A stretch of DNA of 64,000 bases, from the NCBI GenBank assembly GCA_051294375.1, contig CM119267.1, positions 5,531,455-5,595,454 on the forward strand, in the 5' to 3' direction. Shown piece after piece: positions 10,855 to 23,466 of the stretch. Under the pieces are notes generated by a model. That model was not told the origin of the DNA. It searched no databases and saw only the letters and a list, made by a program, of their open reading frames with translations. Position 1 is the first letter of the stretch. Each line of letters opens with the position of its first letter. This DNA comes from Paraspadella gotoi. Its lineage: Eukaryota; Chaetognatha. A program made the translations under genes and the position numbers.

Positions 10855-12239
10855 CTTGTCTGGAAGAAAAAAAAATCAAATTAAAACTTTGATGCGCGTG
10901 CTTGAAACTGAAAAATTAGATCTATTGTTCTGATCTAAAACAATGCTTTGATATTTAATATTAAAATATCTTTATCTGTGAAGCCATTATTACCTTAATT
11001 AAAAGTGGCATTCCGATTTTTTCGACCAAATAGTTTTGTTCTTCAAAACAATTCTTATCGATGGACATTCTTGAATATTTATAACCTAAAATTTAAAATA
11101 ATTATAAATAAAAAAAAAAACGCCGAGGGCCTATTTTTTTTTTTTTTCCATTTTTACGGAGATTAGATTTATTGAGATTCGGTAGATTTCACTGAGATTT
11201 ACCTGGTGAACGGATATGCTGTCTGACACTCTATTTTTCTGTCTTTTCTTTTTATTTTTTTTATTTTTTTTTTTTATTAAATTTTTCTTTTTTCTGAGTT
11301 CTCGACTTTTTCAAAATCAAAAATCTTGCAACACCCAGAACATAAAATAAATCCTTTTCTCTCGCTGTCCTCCGACGACAGCCCCTGTACCCAATGATCT
11401 GCGCGTACAACCATGGGGGCCTGATTGACCTTCTTCCCCTTTATGTTCACCAACGGATCTCTGACTTGAAAATCCGCCACTTTTTCCAAAGCGTCCCTTT
11501 TTTCTTTTGTTTTAATTCTTTTTGTAATTTTTTTTTCTTTTCTCGTGTGTGAAACCATATGCTTAACTCTATTCCATTAACATATTTCCTTAGCGCTCTA
11601 ATACTTAAAATAATCGTAACAATTATATTTCTATTAGATAAAATGCATTTATAAATTGATAAATAAATTGATTATCAACGGTTACATGATAATTTAAGGG
11701 GAAACCAGTGATACCCGAGGGTCGACGGACATGTGGCGGCCGTGGCGGTGCAGCTCGCGGAAAGTGATCGCGAAGGCCCTAATATATTCTTTGTTTATTT
11801 TTTTTATATTTATATTTTTTGGCGGCCTCAAGAAGATTGTCTTCTAACCGCAATCATGATTATGCAGAAAAAGAGCGCTAATTATTGGGGAAAACATGGC
11901 AGAAAAAAAAATCCTGCCCTTATTTCAGCCAAAGTATAAATCTTGTAGTACATCACCCCGCCTTCTACTATTAAAAGAGACGTTTATGGATGTATTATCA
12001 CATTCTGGCGATTGACTTTTTTCTTTTCCGTCTGTTCTTGACAATGAGGAATTATCCCCTGCCTTCCGTCATTACCGCCTCAGCGTGTCGTAACGTCACT
12101 CTTATCGCAAAAAAAAACCGTTTTACTGCCTAAGTCCAAGTTGATTTTCAGAACGAAACTAAATAACCTTTTTAACAAAAAATGAATATAAGTTTAAAAA
12201 ATCCTTTTAATTTTTTCCACCAAAAGGGATCTGCATCTC

Positions 12240-12248
12240 TCTCATCTT

Positions 12249-12283
<35 letters not shown>

Positions 12284-12289
12284 TCCTTT

Positions 12290-12329
<40 letters not shown>

Positions 12330-12365
12330 TCATCTCCTCTCTGCTCTTTCTCTCTCTCTCTCTCC
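12240..12365. repeat. (CT)n microsatellite in inverted repeat 1
   Basis: Two CT runs separated by short interruptions. The partner tract in the other arm (GA at about 20066-20106) is about a third as long. Confidence 0.93.
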
Positions 12366-13332
12366 ACGATTTCCAACCGTTTTCGATTGAACCGATAAAA
12401 AGTTCGGGGATCATCCGAGGGCGAAACTTAATCCCGAGGCGTCGACCATTTTTTGAAGCCAGACGTGTCGGACTCTATTACCCGGCATTTTGTTTCGCCT
12501 TTCGGGGCTGGTTAGTTGACTTCTTGTCTTCTCGCCACGCCCGAGCGCGGAAGAGCGTAGATTGTGTGTTTGTGGCCCTGCCGGTCGTCGTCGTCGCCGT
12601 TTCGTCTGTTCGTCGTGGTATCGGTCGTCGACCGTCGTCGTTCTGTCATCGATGTTTCAATGGTCGTTCATCATCGTCACTCTGTCGTCTTTCGTCGTCG
12701 TTTTGTTCGTTGTCATATGTCTCCCTACGTCAGTTCGATTTTGTGATGTGGTGTTCATTTCCATTCTTAGAAAATCATCATGGTCATTCGAGTCATCGTC
12801 AATCGGGCTTTTTTTGAATTCCCTCCGTCTTTGTTGTCTTAGTTCGTCCACGTTCATCGTGTTCTACAAGCCCCAATTATGCTCATCCACTCCTCATCCC
12901 ACCCTGCCGTCTTCTGACACGCTTCAACATCATGTGTTTCGACTTCCCATATTATTAAAAGTTCTCTTTTTGAAGTTTAATTTTTTGAATATTATGTGAC
13001 CTTTTCTAAAAACAAATAAATCACAAAATCAATTCCAATCAATTCCAAATCATATGCGTACTTAATGTCACATTTCTCCTCTTTCCTCTTTCTAAAAAAA
13101 AAAAAAAAAAAAAACTTCATGTTCCATCGTCGACTTCCGGTCCGTGTTTCTGTTTTCTCTTTCTTCTTCATTTTATTTGCTTCAACCGAAAAAAACGAGA
13201 AACGAAAACGAGGAAAAAAGCAGATTAGCAGAGAGAGCAAAAGCAACTCCTTAAAAAAAAACACACAAAAAAAAAATCAGAAGAGAATCATCAGACCGGC
13301 TAAAATCGTCGAATAGTTCAGCGAAAGAAAAT

Positions 13333-13336
13333 CTCT

Positions 13337-13411
<75 letters not shown>
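13333..13411. repeat. (CT)n microsatellite in inverted repeat 1
   Basis: About 38 CT units with one slip. It pairs with the GA tract near 19248-19280. Confidence 0.95.
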
Positions 13412-13413
<2 letters not shown>

Positions 13414-13825
13414 GGCTCTTCCCCTTTCCTTCTCTCTCCTTTTCCCCCCATTATTTTCTCTTCCTTCGACGCGAACGCCGGAAAAAAGGTAAGAGGGAGC
13501 TGGTTGTCTTTTATCTTTGTTTTGTATCTTCATCTAGTGATACTTTTTCGTTGCTCTCTTTTGTTTCTATTGAAAGTTTACTTCTTCCCCTCCCATTTTT
13601 TGTCTCTTAGTCCGCTCGTAAATTCTCGTCTCTCTCTCTCTCTCTCTTCCTTCCTCTCTCTCTACCTCTCTCTCTCTCTTCCTCTATCTCTCTCAATCAT
13701 CTACTCTCTCTTCATCTCTCTATCTCTCTCATCTCATTATCTTTTCTTCAACGCTTAACGTTGAATTCAGGCCCTTCTATTTTCCTTTCTTCTATTCCCT
13801 CCACTTTTTTTTGAAGCAGAATCCT

Positions 13826-13832
13826 CTCTTCT

Positions 13833-13907
<75 letters not shown>

Positions 13908-13915
13908 CTCTCTCC
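13826..13915. repeat. (CT)n microsatellite in inverted repeat 1
   Basis: Long CT run, perfect from about 13838 to 13902. It pairs with the short interrupted GA run at 18737-18850. Confidence 0.95.
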
Positions 13916-15059
13916 ATCTTCTCTCTCCTCCAACCAGACGTACCGCCGCCCGTGACCCTGGACTCAAGTATAAATAATAACTCTAAGCCCTCTCTTCGCG
14001 TTCCATAGTGAGCGTGTAACGTGACGGGCCAGTGTCTCCACTTTGCCGGTTCTTACCTGTGCTCCCTCGACAATTTCTTTCTTGCGTCACATTTTTGTAT
14101 CGATTTTATGCGCTTCAGATTTCGGTACATTGTTGACGTCATCTCTTTGCGCCAATTTCTTTTCTTTTGCGTCACTTATCTCTCCAGTATGTTAGCCATT
14201 TTTACGACGACGAAGTAGTTTCTTTGTCCTCAAATTTCGTCTTTATTTTCCCCGATGGAATTTAGAATTTACCTCGTCCAGGTTCCAATTACCATAAGAT
14301 CAGCAACCGGACTACGCAGATTTCTACGCCACTCAAGCCACTTCATGATTATGTTCAGCCCCTCTTGCCTTTCACCGAGAAACCCTATCTAACAATCCAT
14401 ACGATTCAAAGATTTGAAAATATACAAACTGGACAAAATTTAATTGTTTATTAAAAATACATTCTTGTTTCCTAAAATTTCGTTAGTATTTAAACTGCCT
14501 TGTTTTCTATCAGCCTAATAGAAATCAGAGTTGCCTGACATCCTCTTGAATTCCGACAAATTTTCGTCAAAAGACGTCCACGCCCTCTCCGTTACGACCC
14601 CTTCACGCTTCTGGTCACAATTTCACAACCTCACACCATCTCCGAGAGGTTCTCCATACCACTTCAGCCCGATCGTCATTTCTATAATCTATCCACTCCC
14701 TTAACCCTGCTCCTTCCAACCTATGCAACCCTACTCCTTTAGGTCCCACTCCACAACTCACTGTGACCTCGGCTCGCTGCCCCGTCAACATTCCCTCACC
14801 TTATTTGAGGTCTTGTATAACGCGTCCGTTTTAGAAAAAGAAAGGCTCTCCTCTCTCTCTCTCATCTCTCTCTCTCTTCTCTCTCTCTTCTCTGCTCTCT
14901 CTCTTCTCTCTCTCTCTCTCTCTCTCTCTTATCTCTCATTCTCTCTCTCCTCTCTCTCCTTGCTCTCTCTCTCTTCATCCGCGCTCGGGTGAGAAAAAAA
15001 AATCGAACAGAGAAGGGAACGAATCGAAAAGGAGAGAAAGAAAAAACAAGGAAGGGAAA

Positions 15060-15300
15060 GGACCATCCTGCGGCGCCAGCCTCCCCGCTTGATCGCTCCA
15101 TGCATGCCGACCTTGAGGATGTGTGGTATGCTTGCTGCCGGGCCTGTCCGCTGTCGAAGCCCGCGTCTATTCGATAGTTGACCTACCGTCACTCCGATGT
15201 TCCGTAGGAGCAAATTCTCTTCGTTGCCAGCAGCCGGAAGTGCTGGAAAATTGCTGCTTAACTCCTGGGGATCTCGCGCGACTGTTACAAGCTGACCCAG
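15060..15300. other. Complex, non-repetitive patch between CT tracts
   Basis: About 240 bp of balanced composition flanked on both sides by CT tracts. It is open in a plus frame from 15123 and a minus frame ending near 14929. It contains a ChrM-free, repeat-free stretch with no similarity I recognise. It could be an exon fragment or unique spacer. Confidence 0.35.
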
Positions 15301-16000
15301 GATCTCCTCTTCTTCTCATCTCTCTTTCTCTTCTTCTCTCTCTCTCTCTAACTCTCTCTCTTCCTCTCTCTCTCTCTCTTCTCCTCTCTCATCATCTCTC
15401 TCTGATCTTATGACGTATGCGTTTATAAGTAAAGTCGGTAAGGGAAAGAACTCACTCGAGCGCTAACATCTCCATTACCGTTTAGTGTCTTTCTTTGCTT
15501 CTCCTCTCTCTCTCTCTCTCTCTCTCTGGCTCTCTTCTCTCTCTCTCTCTCTCTTCTCTCTCTCTATCCTCTCTTCTCTCTCTCATATTTTTCTTTCATT
15601 CCCTCATTCTTCTTCTCTATTATTCTAAGCCTCAACTTTCGTTCTTCTTTCCTTAGGTTCCTCTTTATATTCGCTTGTTTTCTGGAATTTCCTTTCCTGT
15701 ACATTTATTTCTCTTCTTTTTCTTAATTATTGCAATTTCTCCCTCTCTCTCTTCTCTCTCTCTCTCTCCTCTCTCTCTCTCTTCTCCTCTCTACTCTCTC
15801 TCTCTCTCTCTCTCTCCAGACGTCTCTTTTGTTCATTTTTTCTCTCTACTCGGCCTACGTTTCAGTTATCCAGACTTAGTTGAGAACTGTATTTTTGCTT
15901 AGACTTTTTAAAAACTTGCGTTTTTCTTTTTTTGTTTTTTTTTAAACATCGTCTTAGATTATATTACCGATCATCGATTCACTCTGCCTCTCTCTCTCTC

Positions 16001-16045
<45 letters not shown>

Positions 16046-16291
16046 TCTCTCTCATCTCTCCTCTCTTCTCTCTCCACCCTAACCATTTCTCTAGGCATCA
16101 TTGCTTCGAATAAAAATCTGTTAGCCTCCACCCGATCGGGACACCCCGATCTTTCTTTCTACCCTTCTTTCGTTATTTCATTCTCATTATCCCTTACCCA
16201 GACAAAAACTCTACTCACCTTTCTGCTTAATACTATTTTCTTCTTTAATTTTTTTTCGTTCTTTTTAACCAACCTTCCTATTTTTTTCCCC

Positions 16292-16560
16292 TTAGGGTTT
16301 AGGGTTAAGGATTTGATTAGGGTCAGGAGTTAAGGATTAGATCGGGGTTAAGGATTAGTTTAGGGTTAGGGTTAAGAAATTAGAATTAGGGTTAGTGAAG
16401 AAAATAGTACGCCTCGCCAGCCCATTAATTTTTCCGGCTCTCTCTTTTCTTCTTCTCATACATTTTCGAGAGAGGAGTAAACAGTCTCACAGTGTTAGGG
16501 TTTAGGGATGGATTAGGATTAGTTGAGTAAGGGTTAGGGTTAAGGATTTAGATTAGAGTT
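16292..16560 (+). repeat. Degenerate TTAGGG-type repeat
   Basis: Two clusters (16292-16396 and 16494-16560) of TTAGGG, TTTAGGG, TTAAGG, ATTAGG and TTAGGA words. About 100 bp of unrelated sequence lies between them. Perfect hexamer tandem copies are few, so this is not an intact telomere. It may be an interstitial, decayed telomere-like tract or simply a low-complexity GGTTA repeat. Confidence 0.7.
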
Positions 16561-16916
16561 TACAATGTGTACATATTCCTTCTCTCTCTTTCCGCTATCC
16601 TTTTTTAACTTTCCCGCCATTCTTAATATTCTTTTCTTCTTTCACTCCCCTCCCTCTCCCTTCCTCCCCTCTTCCCCTTCCCCCTCTTCTCCCTCTTTCT
16701 CCCCCTCCTTCTCCCATCTTCCCCCTCTCTTCCCACGGAACTCAGCTTCGATTCTGTGGACTAAAAAAAAAAAAACCGGAAAAAAAGAAAGAAAGAAAAA
16801 AACAAGAAAAGGAAAAAAACGCAGGTTCAGCAGAATTTCGACGACGTACGACGAGATCGGCGACGCACGCGAAAACGCACCGCGCGCTGACTCAAAGGAG
16901 AGTCCTGCGGCGCGCT

Positions 16917-17046
16917 GAGAGAGAGAGAGAGAAGAAGAGACAGGACGATGAGTAGAGAGAGAGAGATGAGAGAGAGAGAAGAGAGAGAGTGAGATGGAGA
17001 GAGAGAGAGGAGATGAGAGAGAGGAGGAAGAGAGAGAGAGAGAGAG
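16917..17046. repeat. Interrupted (GA)n microsatellite
   Basis: GA dinucleotides with many interruptions. A CT tract at 17158-17260 lies about 110 bp downstream, giving another GA/CT hairpin pair. Confidence 0.9.
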
Positions 17047-17154
17047 GTTGCAGGTGAGATGAACGAGAGAGCTCGCGCGCGGGTGCACTGTCTGCGGTAC
17101 GTGTGAGCGAAAAAAGGACAGAACAACAAAAACACGCCCCCCAGACTTTCGTTC

Positions 17155-17157
<3 letters not shown>

Positions 17158-17248
<91 letters not shown>

Positions 17249-17260
17249 CTCTCTCTCTGA
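17158..17260. repeat. (CT)n microsatellite
   Basis: CT dinucleotides with four single-base slips. Confidence 0.93.
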
Positions 17261-17457
17261 TTTGGTGTGGGTCTCTCCCCTTCCATTCGCTTCTAAAACT
17301 GTTGGTTTTTAAGCTTCTTTCCCCCCTCGCCCGCCCAACAATTGCCGTTCCAATCATTGCCATTTTTCTATTCCTTCATCGTCGCGCTAAAATCGCCATC
17401 CATCGAATGGCAAGTGGCCTCTTGAAACGTTGGGAGGTTGTGTCAAGCCGCCACCGC

Positions 17458-17482
17458 NNNNNNNNNNNNNNNNNNNNNNNNN
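17458..17482. other. Assembly gap, 25 N
   Basis: Exactly 25 N, followed immediately by a GA tract, inside the spacer of inverted repeat 1. Confidence 1.
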
Positions 17483-17762
17483 GAGAGAGAGAGAGAGAGA
17501 GAGTCTGGGCAGCTTGTAACAGTCGCGCGAATCCCCAGGGTTACCGCAATTTTCCGCAACTCGGCTGCTGCAACGAAGGAATTGCCCGGAAACATCGGAG
17601 ACGGTAGCGTCAACATCGAATAGACGCTTCGACAGCGGCAGCCGGCAGCAGCATCCACAACATCCTCAGCGGCAGCAGGAGCGACAGCGGCTGCGCCGAA
17701 TGTCTTTCCCTTCCCTTTTTTTTCTCCTCTTTACGATTCGTTCTTCGATTTTTTTTCCCCCG

Positions 17763-17952
17763 NNNNNNNNNNNNNNNNNNNNNNNNNNNNNNNNNNNNNN
17801 NNNNNNNNNNNNNNNNNNNNNNNNNNNNNNNNNNNNNNNNNNNNNNNNNNNNNNNNNNNNNNNNNNNNNNNNNNNNNNNNNNNNNNNNNNNNNNNNNNNN
17901 NNNNNNNNNNNNNNNNNNNNNNNNNNNNNNNNNNNNNNNNNNNNNNNNNNNN
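17763..17952. other. Assembly gap, 190 N
   Basis: This gap ends exactly where the right arm of inverted repeat 1 begins. Confidence 1.
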
Positions 17953-19242
17953 GCGTTTATCAGACCTCAAATAAGGTGAGGGAATGTTGACGGGGCACGA
18001 GCCGAGACAGTGAGTTGTGGATGGGACCTAAAGGAGTAGGGTTGCATAGGTTGAAGGAGCAGGGTTAAGGGAGTGGAAGATTATAAGTCGGGAAGTGGAT
18101 CGGAGATGGTGTGAGGTGTGCAAATTGTGACCAGAAGCGTGAAGGGGTCGTGAACGGCGTCTTTGACGAAATTTGTCGGAATTCAGAGGATGTCAGGAAA
18201 CTCTTTGATTTCATTAGGATGATAGAAAAAGAGTTTAATTCTAACGAAATTTAGGAAACAAGAATGTATTTAATAACAATTATTTTGTCAGTTTGTATAT
18301 TTTCAATCTTTGATCGGTATGGATTTAGATAGTTCTCGTGTGAAAGGCAGAGGGCTGAACATAAAATGAGTGGCTTGAGTGGCGTCAGAAATCTGCGTGA
18401 GTCCGTTGCTGATCTATGGTAATGGAACCTGGAACGAGGAATTCTAAATTCCATCGGGGAAAAAAGACGAAAATTTGACAAAGAACTACTTCGTAAAAAT
18501 GGCTAAAACTGGAGAGATAGTGACGCAAAAGATAAAGAATTGGCGCAAAAGATGACGCAAAATGTACCGAAATCTGAAGCGCATAAATCGATCAAAAATG
18601 TGACGAGGAAAAGAATTGTCGAGGGCATAAGCAAAGGTGAGACACTGCCGCTCACTATGGAACCGAAGAGAGGGCTTAGAGTTATTATTATATTGAGCCA
18701 GGGTCACGGCCGGTCATGGCCTACGTTGTTGGGAAGGGGAGAGCGAGAGAAAGAGAAAAGAGAGGAGAGAGAGAGAGAGAAGAGAGAGAGAGAAGAGAGA
18801 GAGACGAAGAGAGAGAGAGGAGAGAGGAGAGAGAGAGACGAGAGAGATTCTGCCTTCAAAAAGTGAGGATTTAAAGAAAGAACAGATAGATAGAAAGGGC
18901 CTGAATTGAACGTTAAGGTTTTGAAACGAAAAAAACGAGAGAGAGAAGAGGAGAGAGAGAAGAGAGAGAGAGAGAGAAGAAGAGAAAGAATGAGAGAGAG
19001 AAGAAGAGAATTTACGAGCGACTAGAGACAAAAGGAGGAAGAGTAAAACTTTCAAAGAAACAAAAGAGACACGAAAAGACCAAAAGTGAAAGACAAAAAG
19101 ATAAAAGACAACCGCTCTCCCTTTTCGTCGTCGGTGTCGAAGGAGAAGAAAAAATCGGGGGAAAGAGAGAGAGGAAGGAGAAGAGCGAAAGAGGAGAGAG
19201 AGAAGAGGAGAAGAAAGAGCAGAGAGAGAGAGAGAGGAGGAG

Positions 19243-19284
<42 letters not shown>

Positions 19285-20064
19285 CCTTCGCTGAATATCG
19301 ACGATTCTCTCTCTGTTTTTTTTGTGTTTTTTTTAAGTTGTCTCTGTTTTCGTTTTCGTTTCTCGTTTTTCGGTTGACAAATGAAAATGAAAAGAAAGAG
19401 AAACAGAAACACGAAGTCGACGATGGAAAATGAAGTTTTTTTTTTAGAAGAGGAAAGAGAGAAAGTCGATTAAGTAAATGATTTGATTGATTGATTGATT
19501 TTGTGATTTATTTGTTTTAAAAGTCAAACATAATATTCAAAAATTAAAACTTCAAAAAGAGAACTTTTAATAAATGGACGAAAACATGATGAGCGTGTCA
19601 GAGACGTGGATGAGCAATTGGGGCTGTAGAACAACGATGACGACGACTAAGACAACAAAGACGACGATTTCAAAAGCGATGACGATGACTCATGACCATG
19701 ATGATTTCTAAGAAATGAAGATGACGACCAAATCGACGACGATAGGGAGACGATAATGACAACGAACAAAAGGACGACGAAGACGACGACGATGATGACG
19801 ACCATTGCAACATCGATGACGACGACGACGACGACCGATACGACGACGACGACGACGGCGACGACGACGACCCAGGCAACAAACCACATCCTTCGCGCTC
19901 GGCGTGGCGAGAAGACAAAAGTCAATAAACCGCGAAAGGCGAAACAAAATCCGGTAATGGAGTCCGACGTCTGGCGTCAAAAATGGATCGACGCTCGTGG
20001 ATTAAGTTTCGCTCGGATGATCCCCGAACTTTTTATCGGTTCAATCGAAAACGGATTGGAATCG

Positions 20065-20100
<36 letters not shown>

Positions 20101-21182
20101 AGAGAGATGCACTTTTGGGAAAATTAAAGGTTTTTTAAAACTTATTTTCATTTTTGTTAAAATGTTTATTAGTTTCGTTCTGAAATCACTTGACTTAGGA
20201 GTAACGGTTTTTGCGTAAGAGTGACGTTACGCTGAGGCGGTAGACGGATAATTCTCTTGTCAAGACAGACGGAAAAGAAAGTCAATCGCCAGACTGTGAT
20301 AATACACCATAACGTCTCTTTTATAGTAGAGGCGGGTGATGTATAAAGATTTATACTTTGCTGAATAAGTGGCAGGATTTTCTGCCATGTTTTCCTAATA
20401 CGCCCCTTTTCTGCATAATCATATCGGTAGAACAATCTTAAGGCCCAAAAATATTAAAATATAAAAAATACAAATATTAGCCTTCGACCCCTCGGGTCAC
20501 TGGTTCCCCTTAAATTATCATTAACCTTGATAATCAATTTATTATCAATTTATAATCAATTTATCTATAGAAATATATTGTTATAGATTTATTTTTAAGT
20601 ATTAGAGCTAGGAATATGTTATGGAATAGAGTTAAGCAATATGGTTTCACAAAAAGAAAAAAATTACAAAAAGAATTAAACAAAAGAAAAGGGACGCTTT
20701 TGGAAAATAGTGGCGGATTTTCAAGTCAGGATCCGTTGGTGAAATAAAGGGAGAGGTCAATCGCCCCCACGCGTCGTCGGACAGCGAGAGAAAGATTTAT
20801 TTTTATGTCTGCAAGATTTTGAAGTCGAGAACCAAAAAAAAAAGAAAGAAAGAAAAATAGAGGCAACCGTCCAGTAAATCTCATAAATCTCGAATCTCAT
20901 AAATCTTAAATCTCTAAAATGGAAAAAAAAATAGGCCTCTCGGCGTTTATTTTTTTTATTTATATTATTTAAATTTTAGGTTATAAATATTCAAGAATGT
21001 CATTGATAAGAATTGTTTTGAGAACAAACTATTTTGTCGAAAAATCGGATGCCACTTTATTAAGGTATAATGGCTTCACAGATGAAGATATTTTAATATT
21101 AAATATCAAAGCATTGTTTAAGTCAGAACAATAATCTAATTTTCGAGTTCAAGCACCGCTCAAGTTTTATTTTATTTTTTTC
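17953..21182 (-). repeat. Inverted repeat 1, right arm
   Basis: Reverse-complement partner of 10866-14823. It begins at the last N of a gap with the complement of GAGGTCTTGTATAACGC and ends near an AT-rich run at about 21182, beyond which the flanks differ. Differences from the other arm are mainly short insertions and deletions. Example: TTCGGTTCCATAG here against TTCGCGTTCCATAG there, plus a 14-base stretch after GTGAGCG present only in the left arm. No gene recognised. Confidence 0.92.
19785..19872. repeat. (ACG)n trinucleotide arrays in inverted repeat 1
   Basis: ACG/GAC runs with GAT interruptions. The left-arm counterpart (12585-12720) is a much less regular CGT/CGTT sequence. Confidence 0.9.
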
Positions 21183-22066
21183 ACATTTTTTTTTAAATTT
21201 AAAAACTCAGAAACGTCGCGTCAAATATGAAAAATATTTAAAAAAAAAATAAAAAAAAGGAAAAAATCCCGAGCGACGACCCATTTCTCAGTAGGACGAT
21301 GAAATTTATTTCGAACAACAACAACTACAGTAACAACAACAACAACATCATCAGGATGGATTCAGAGCGATAAAGGGATATGCATCGTTTGAATTTTAAC
21401 GACGCTCGTGGCGCCACCGCTCCTGGGCGAAGCAACGAGATTCGCTTGACTAAGACGACGACGACGACGACGATGATTGCGGCGAATGACGACGACGACG
21501 ATGATTGCGGCGAATGATGATGCCGATGGTCACCGCAACGAGCGACAATGACAACGACGATTGCAGTGAACGACAATAACGACGATGACATCGGCGAACG
21601 ATGACGACGACGACGACGATAATTACGTCAACGCAATTTGGGCGAATTAAATATGCGACGAATTACAACATTCTCGATGAAAAGGAATTAATAAAAGGCT
21701 CATTGCCAAAACGTCTACCACGGATAAAATTGGGAATGGAATCCATTGCCAACGGCTTTGCCTTTGGCATTTTTTGAATTCGCGGAAATTAATGTCATCT
21801 GATTGGAAGAGGAAATTTATGAAAGACTTTGTGACAACGAAATTGAGGAGACTGTTGCTACAACATCATCTACGACACCAACATCAACTCAACAGCAACT
21901 ACAACAGCGACAACAAGAGCAATAACAACAGTAACGACCACAATAGAACAGACTACAACAGAAACAACAATTCATACAACGGCAGCAGCAACAATAACAG
22001 CAACACTACAACAGCAGGTAAAAAGAGGAGTAACTAACGACAAAAACAAAAACAACAAAATAAACA

Positions 22067-22089
22067 ACAACGACGACGACGGCGGCGAC

Positions 22090-22144
<55 letters not shown>

Positions 22145-22150
22145 ACGAGG
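22067..22150. repeat. (ACG)n microsatellite with GGC interruptions
   Basis: About 28 triplets of GAC with evenly scattered GGC triplets. Confidence 0.95.
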
Positions 22151-22254
22151 TAAACTTCGCGAGAACCAATCAGTAGAATCGAAGCGATTATCCGATTCTG
22201 AGATGAAAGAAGATTCAGAAAAAAAATGAACGTAGAAAAAAAAAAACAAGGGAA

Positions 22255-22415
22255 AAACGGTTTGAATAAGAAAGAAAAACAGGGAAAACAGTATGAATGA
22301 GAAAAAAACAATAAAAACGGAATGATAAAATAAACAATAAAAATAGTTTGAATTAATAAAAAAACAATAAAAACAGTTTGAATGAGAGAGAAACAATAAA
22401 ATCAGTTTGAATGAG
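22255..22415. repeat. AT-rich tandem repeat, unit about 30 bp
   Basis: Five irregular copies of a unit containing TTTGAATGAG or TTTGAATTAA followed by AAACAATAAAA. Copies vary in length, so the period is approximate. Confidence 0.75.
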
Positions 22416-23219
22416 TTTTAAGGTTTAATTGGGAGAAAGAAAAAAGTAAATAAACGATCGGTTTACAAACAGAAGAAGGGGGGGTGTGGATTAAACTTCA
22501 AAGGATCGCGAGACAACGACGCTGAACGAACAAATGAACAGTTTCAATAACAAACCAACGAGGACGAAATTTCTATTAAAACATTCTACTTTACAAACAA
22601 AAAATAGGAATTAAAAAAGAGAACAATGTGAATAAAAAATCTACACACAAAAAAAAACGAAAAAATGACAGGAAAAAAAACTTCGAAATGCCGAAGATAA
22701 AAATAAAGATTTCACTTCTTTAAACGAATTTTTTTTCCCCTTTCAGATCCCGAAAAGAGAAAAAGGTTTTTTTTTCTTCTCGCGGCTCGGAAATTTCATA
22801 AATCGAGTGAAAATCTCTCGGCAAAGTTAAAACCTTAAATTTTAAATTAAAAGTTCGGAATTCGAAGTTAAAAAGACACACGTTTAAATTTGATTTAATT
22901 TGCTATAAACAATTGTCGGTAATAATTCACTAGGTTTTTTATAACTGTTTTTAACCAGGTATACGAACCATTAACCAAGTACGGTTAAAATATATCGATA
23001 ATTGCATTTGCTCCAGATAATTGTCGCCGCATTGTGAGAGTTCTCTTACCTTTTCTCCATTTATCACAATCAAAGGTGTACTCGGGCCTGGAGCTCCGGA
23101 ATGGAGCATTAAAAAAACGATCTCTTGACATGGACGGGAGAGACGGGGAGAGCAGAGACGAGAGAGAAGTAGGAAAGAAGAGAGAGACGAGAGAGAGAGC
23201 ACGAGATTGTAGATCTGAG

Positions 23220-23271
23220 TAGAGAGAGAGAAGAGAGAGAGAGAGCAGAAGAGAGAGAGAGAGAGAGAGAG
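23220..23271. repeat. (GA)n microsatellite
   Basis: GA dinucleotides, facing a CT tract at 23394-23466. Confidence 0.93.
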
Positions 23272-23393
23272 TTGGTTTTTTAAAAAAATCAGTCATTCTC
23301 CTTTTCATCTTTCAGCTCTTTTTAAAAACTATTTGTTTTTGTTATGAATGCCGAAAAAAGGCACAGGAAATCTCTGCAATTTCGCGTTCAGCT

Positions 23394-23401
23394 TCTCTCT
23401 C

Positions 23402-23466
<65 letters not shown>
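23394..23466. repeat. (CT)n microsatellite
   Basis: CT dinucleotides with three slips, forming an inverted pair with the GA tract 120 bp upstream. Confidence 0.93.

Larger units (their letters stand above)
10866..14823 (+). repeat. Inverted repeat 1, left arm
   Basis: This arm matches 17953-21182 in reverse complement along its length. Anchors: the segment ending TTAAAACTTTGATGCG near 10890 pairs with about 21160; CCAGTGATACCCGAGGG near 11706 pairs with about 20500; the Cys/Arg-coding CGT-rich block 12460-12960 pairs with 19560-20010; TTCCATAGTGAGCG near 14001 pairs with about 18660; GACCCCTTCACGCTTCTGG near 14595 pairs with about 18140. The arm is about 0.7 kb longer than its partner, mostly from longer CT tracts and many small insertions. 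No gene is recognised in it. The 93-residue Lys-rich frame at 11277-11558 is broken by indels in the partner arm. Confidence 0.92.
14824..17952. other. Spacer between the arms of inverted repeat 1
   Basis: No inverted homology was seen here. It holds many CT tracts (14850-14975, 15305-15405, 15500-15585, 15738-15815, 15988-16075, 17158-17260), GA tracts (16917-17046, 17483-17502) and degenerate TTAGGG-like DNA. It also has two complex patches (15060-15300 and 17510-17700), a 25-N gap and a 190-N gap. The complex patches contain short open frames with no recognisable product. Confidence 0.85.
21183..22440. other. Spacer with decayed ACG and CAA arrays
   Basis: ACG runs at about 21449-21475 and 21600-21620, and CAA/CAG-rich words at 21305-21350 and 21855-22015 (Asn/Ser/Gln-rich frames). 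A longer ACG array is annotated separately. A TTTGAATGAG-like unit with AACAATAAAA repeats about five times between 22260 and 22410. No gene recognised. Confidence 0.65.

Noticed and set aside
11277-11558. 93-residue minus frame with a gene-like middle part
   Set aside because: The partner arm (about 20640-20850) has several indels that destroy the frame, and no family is recognised.
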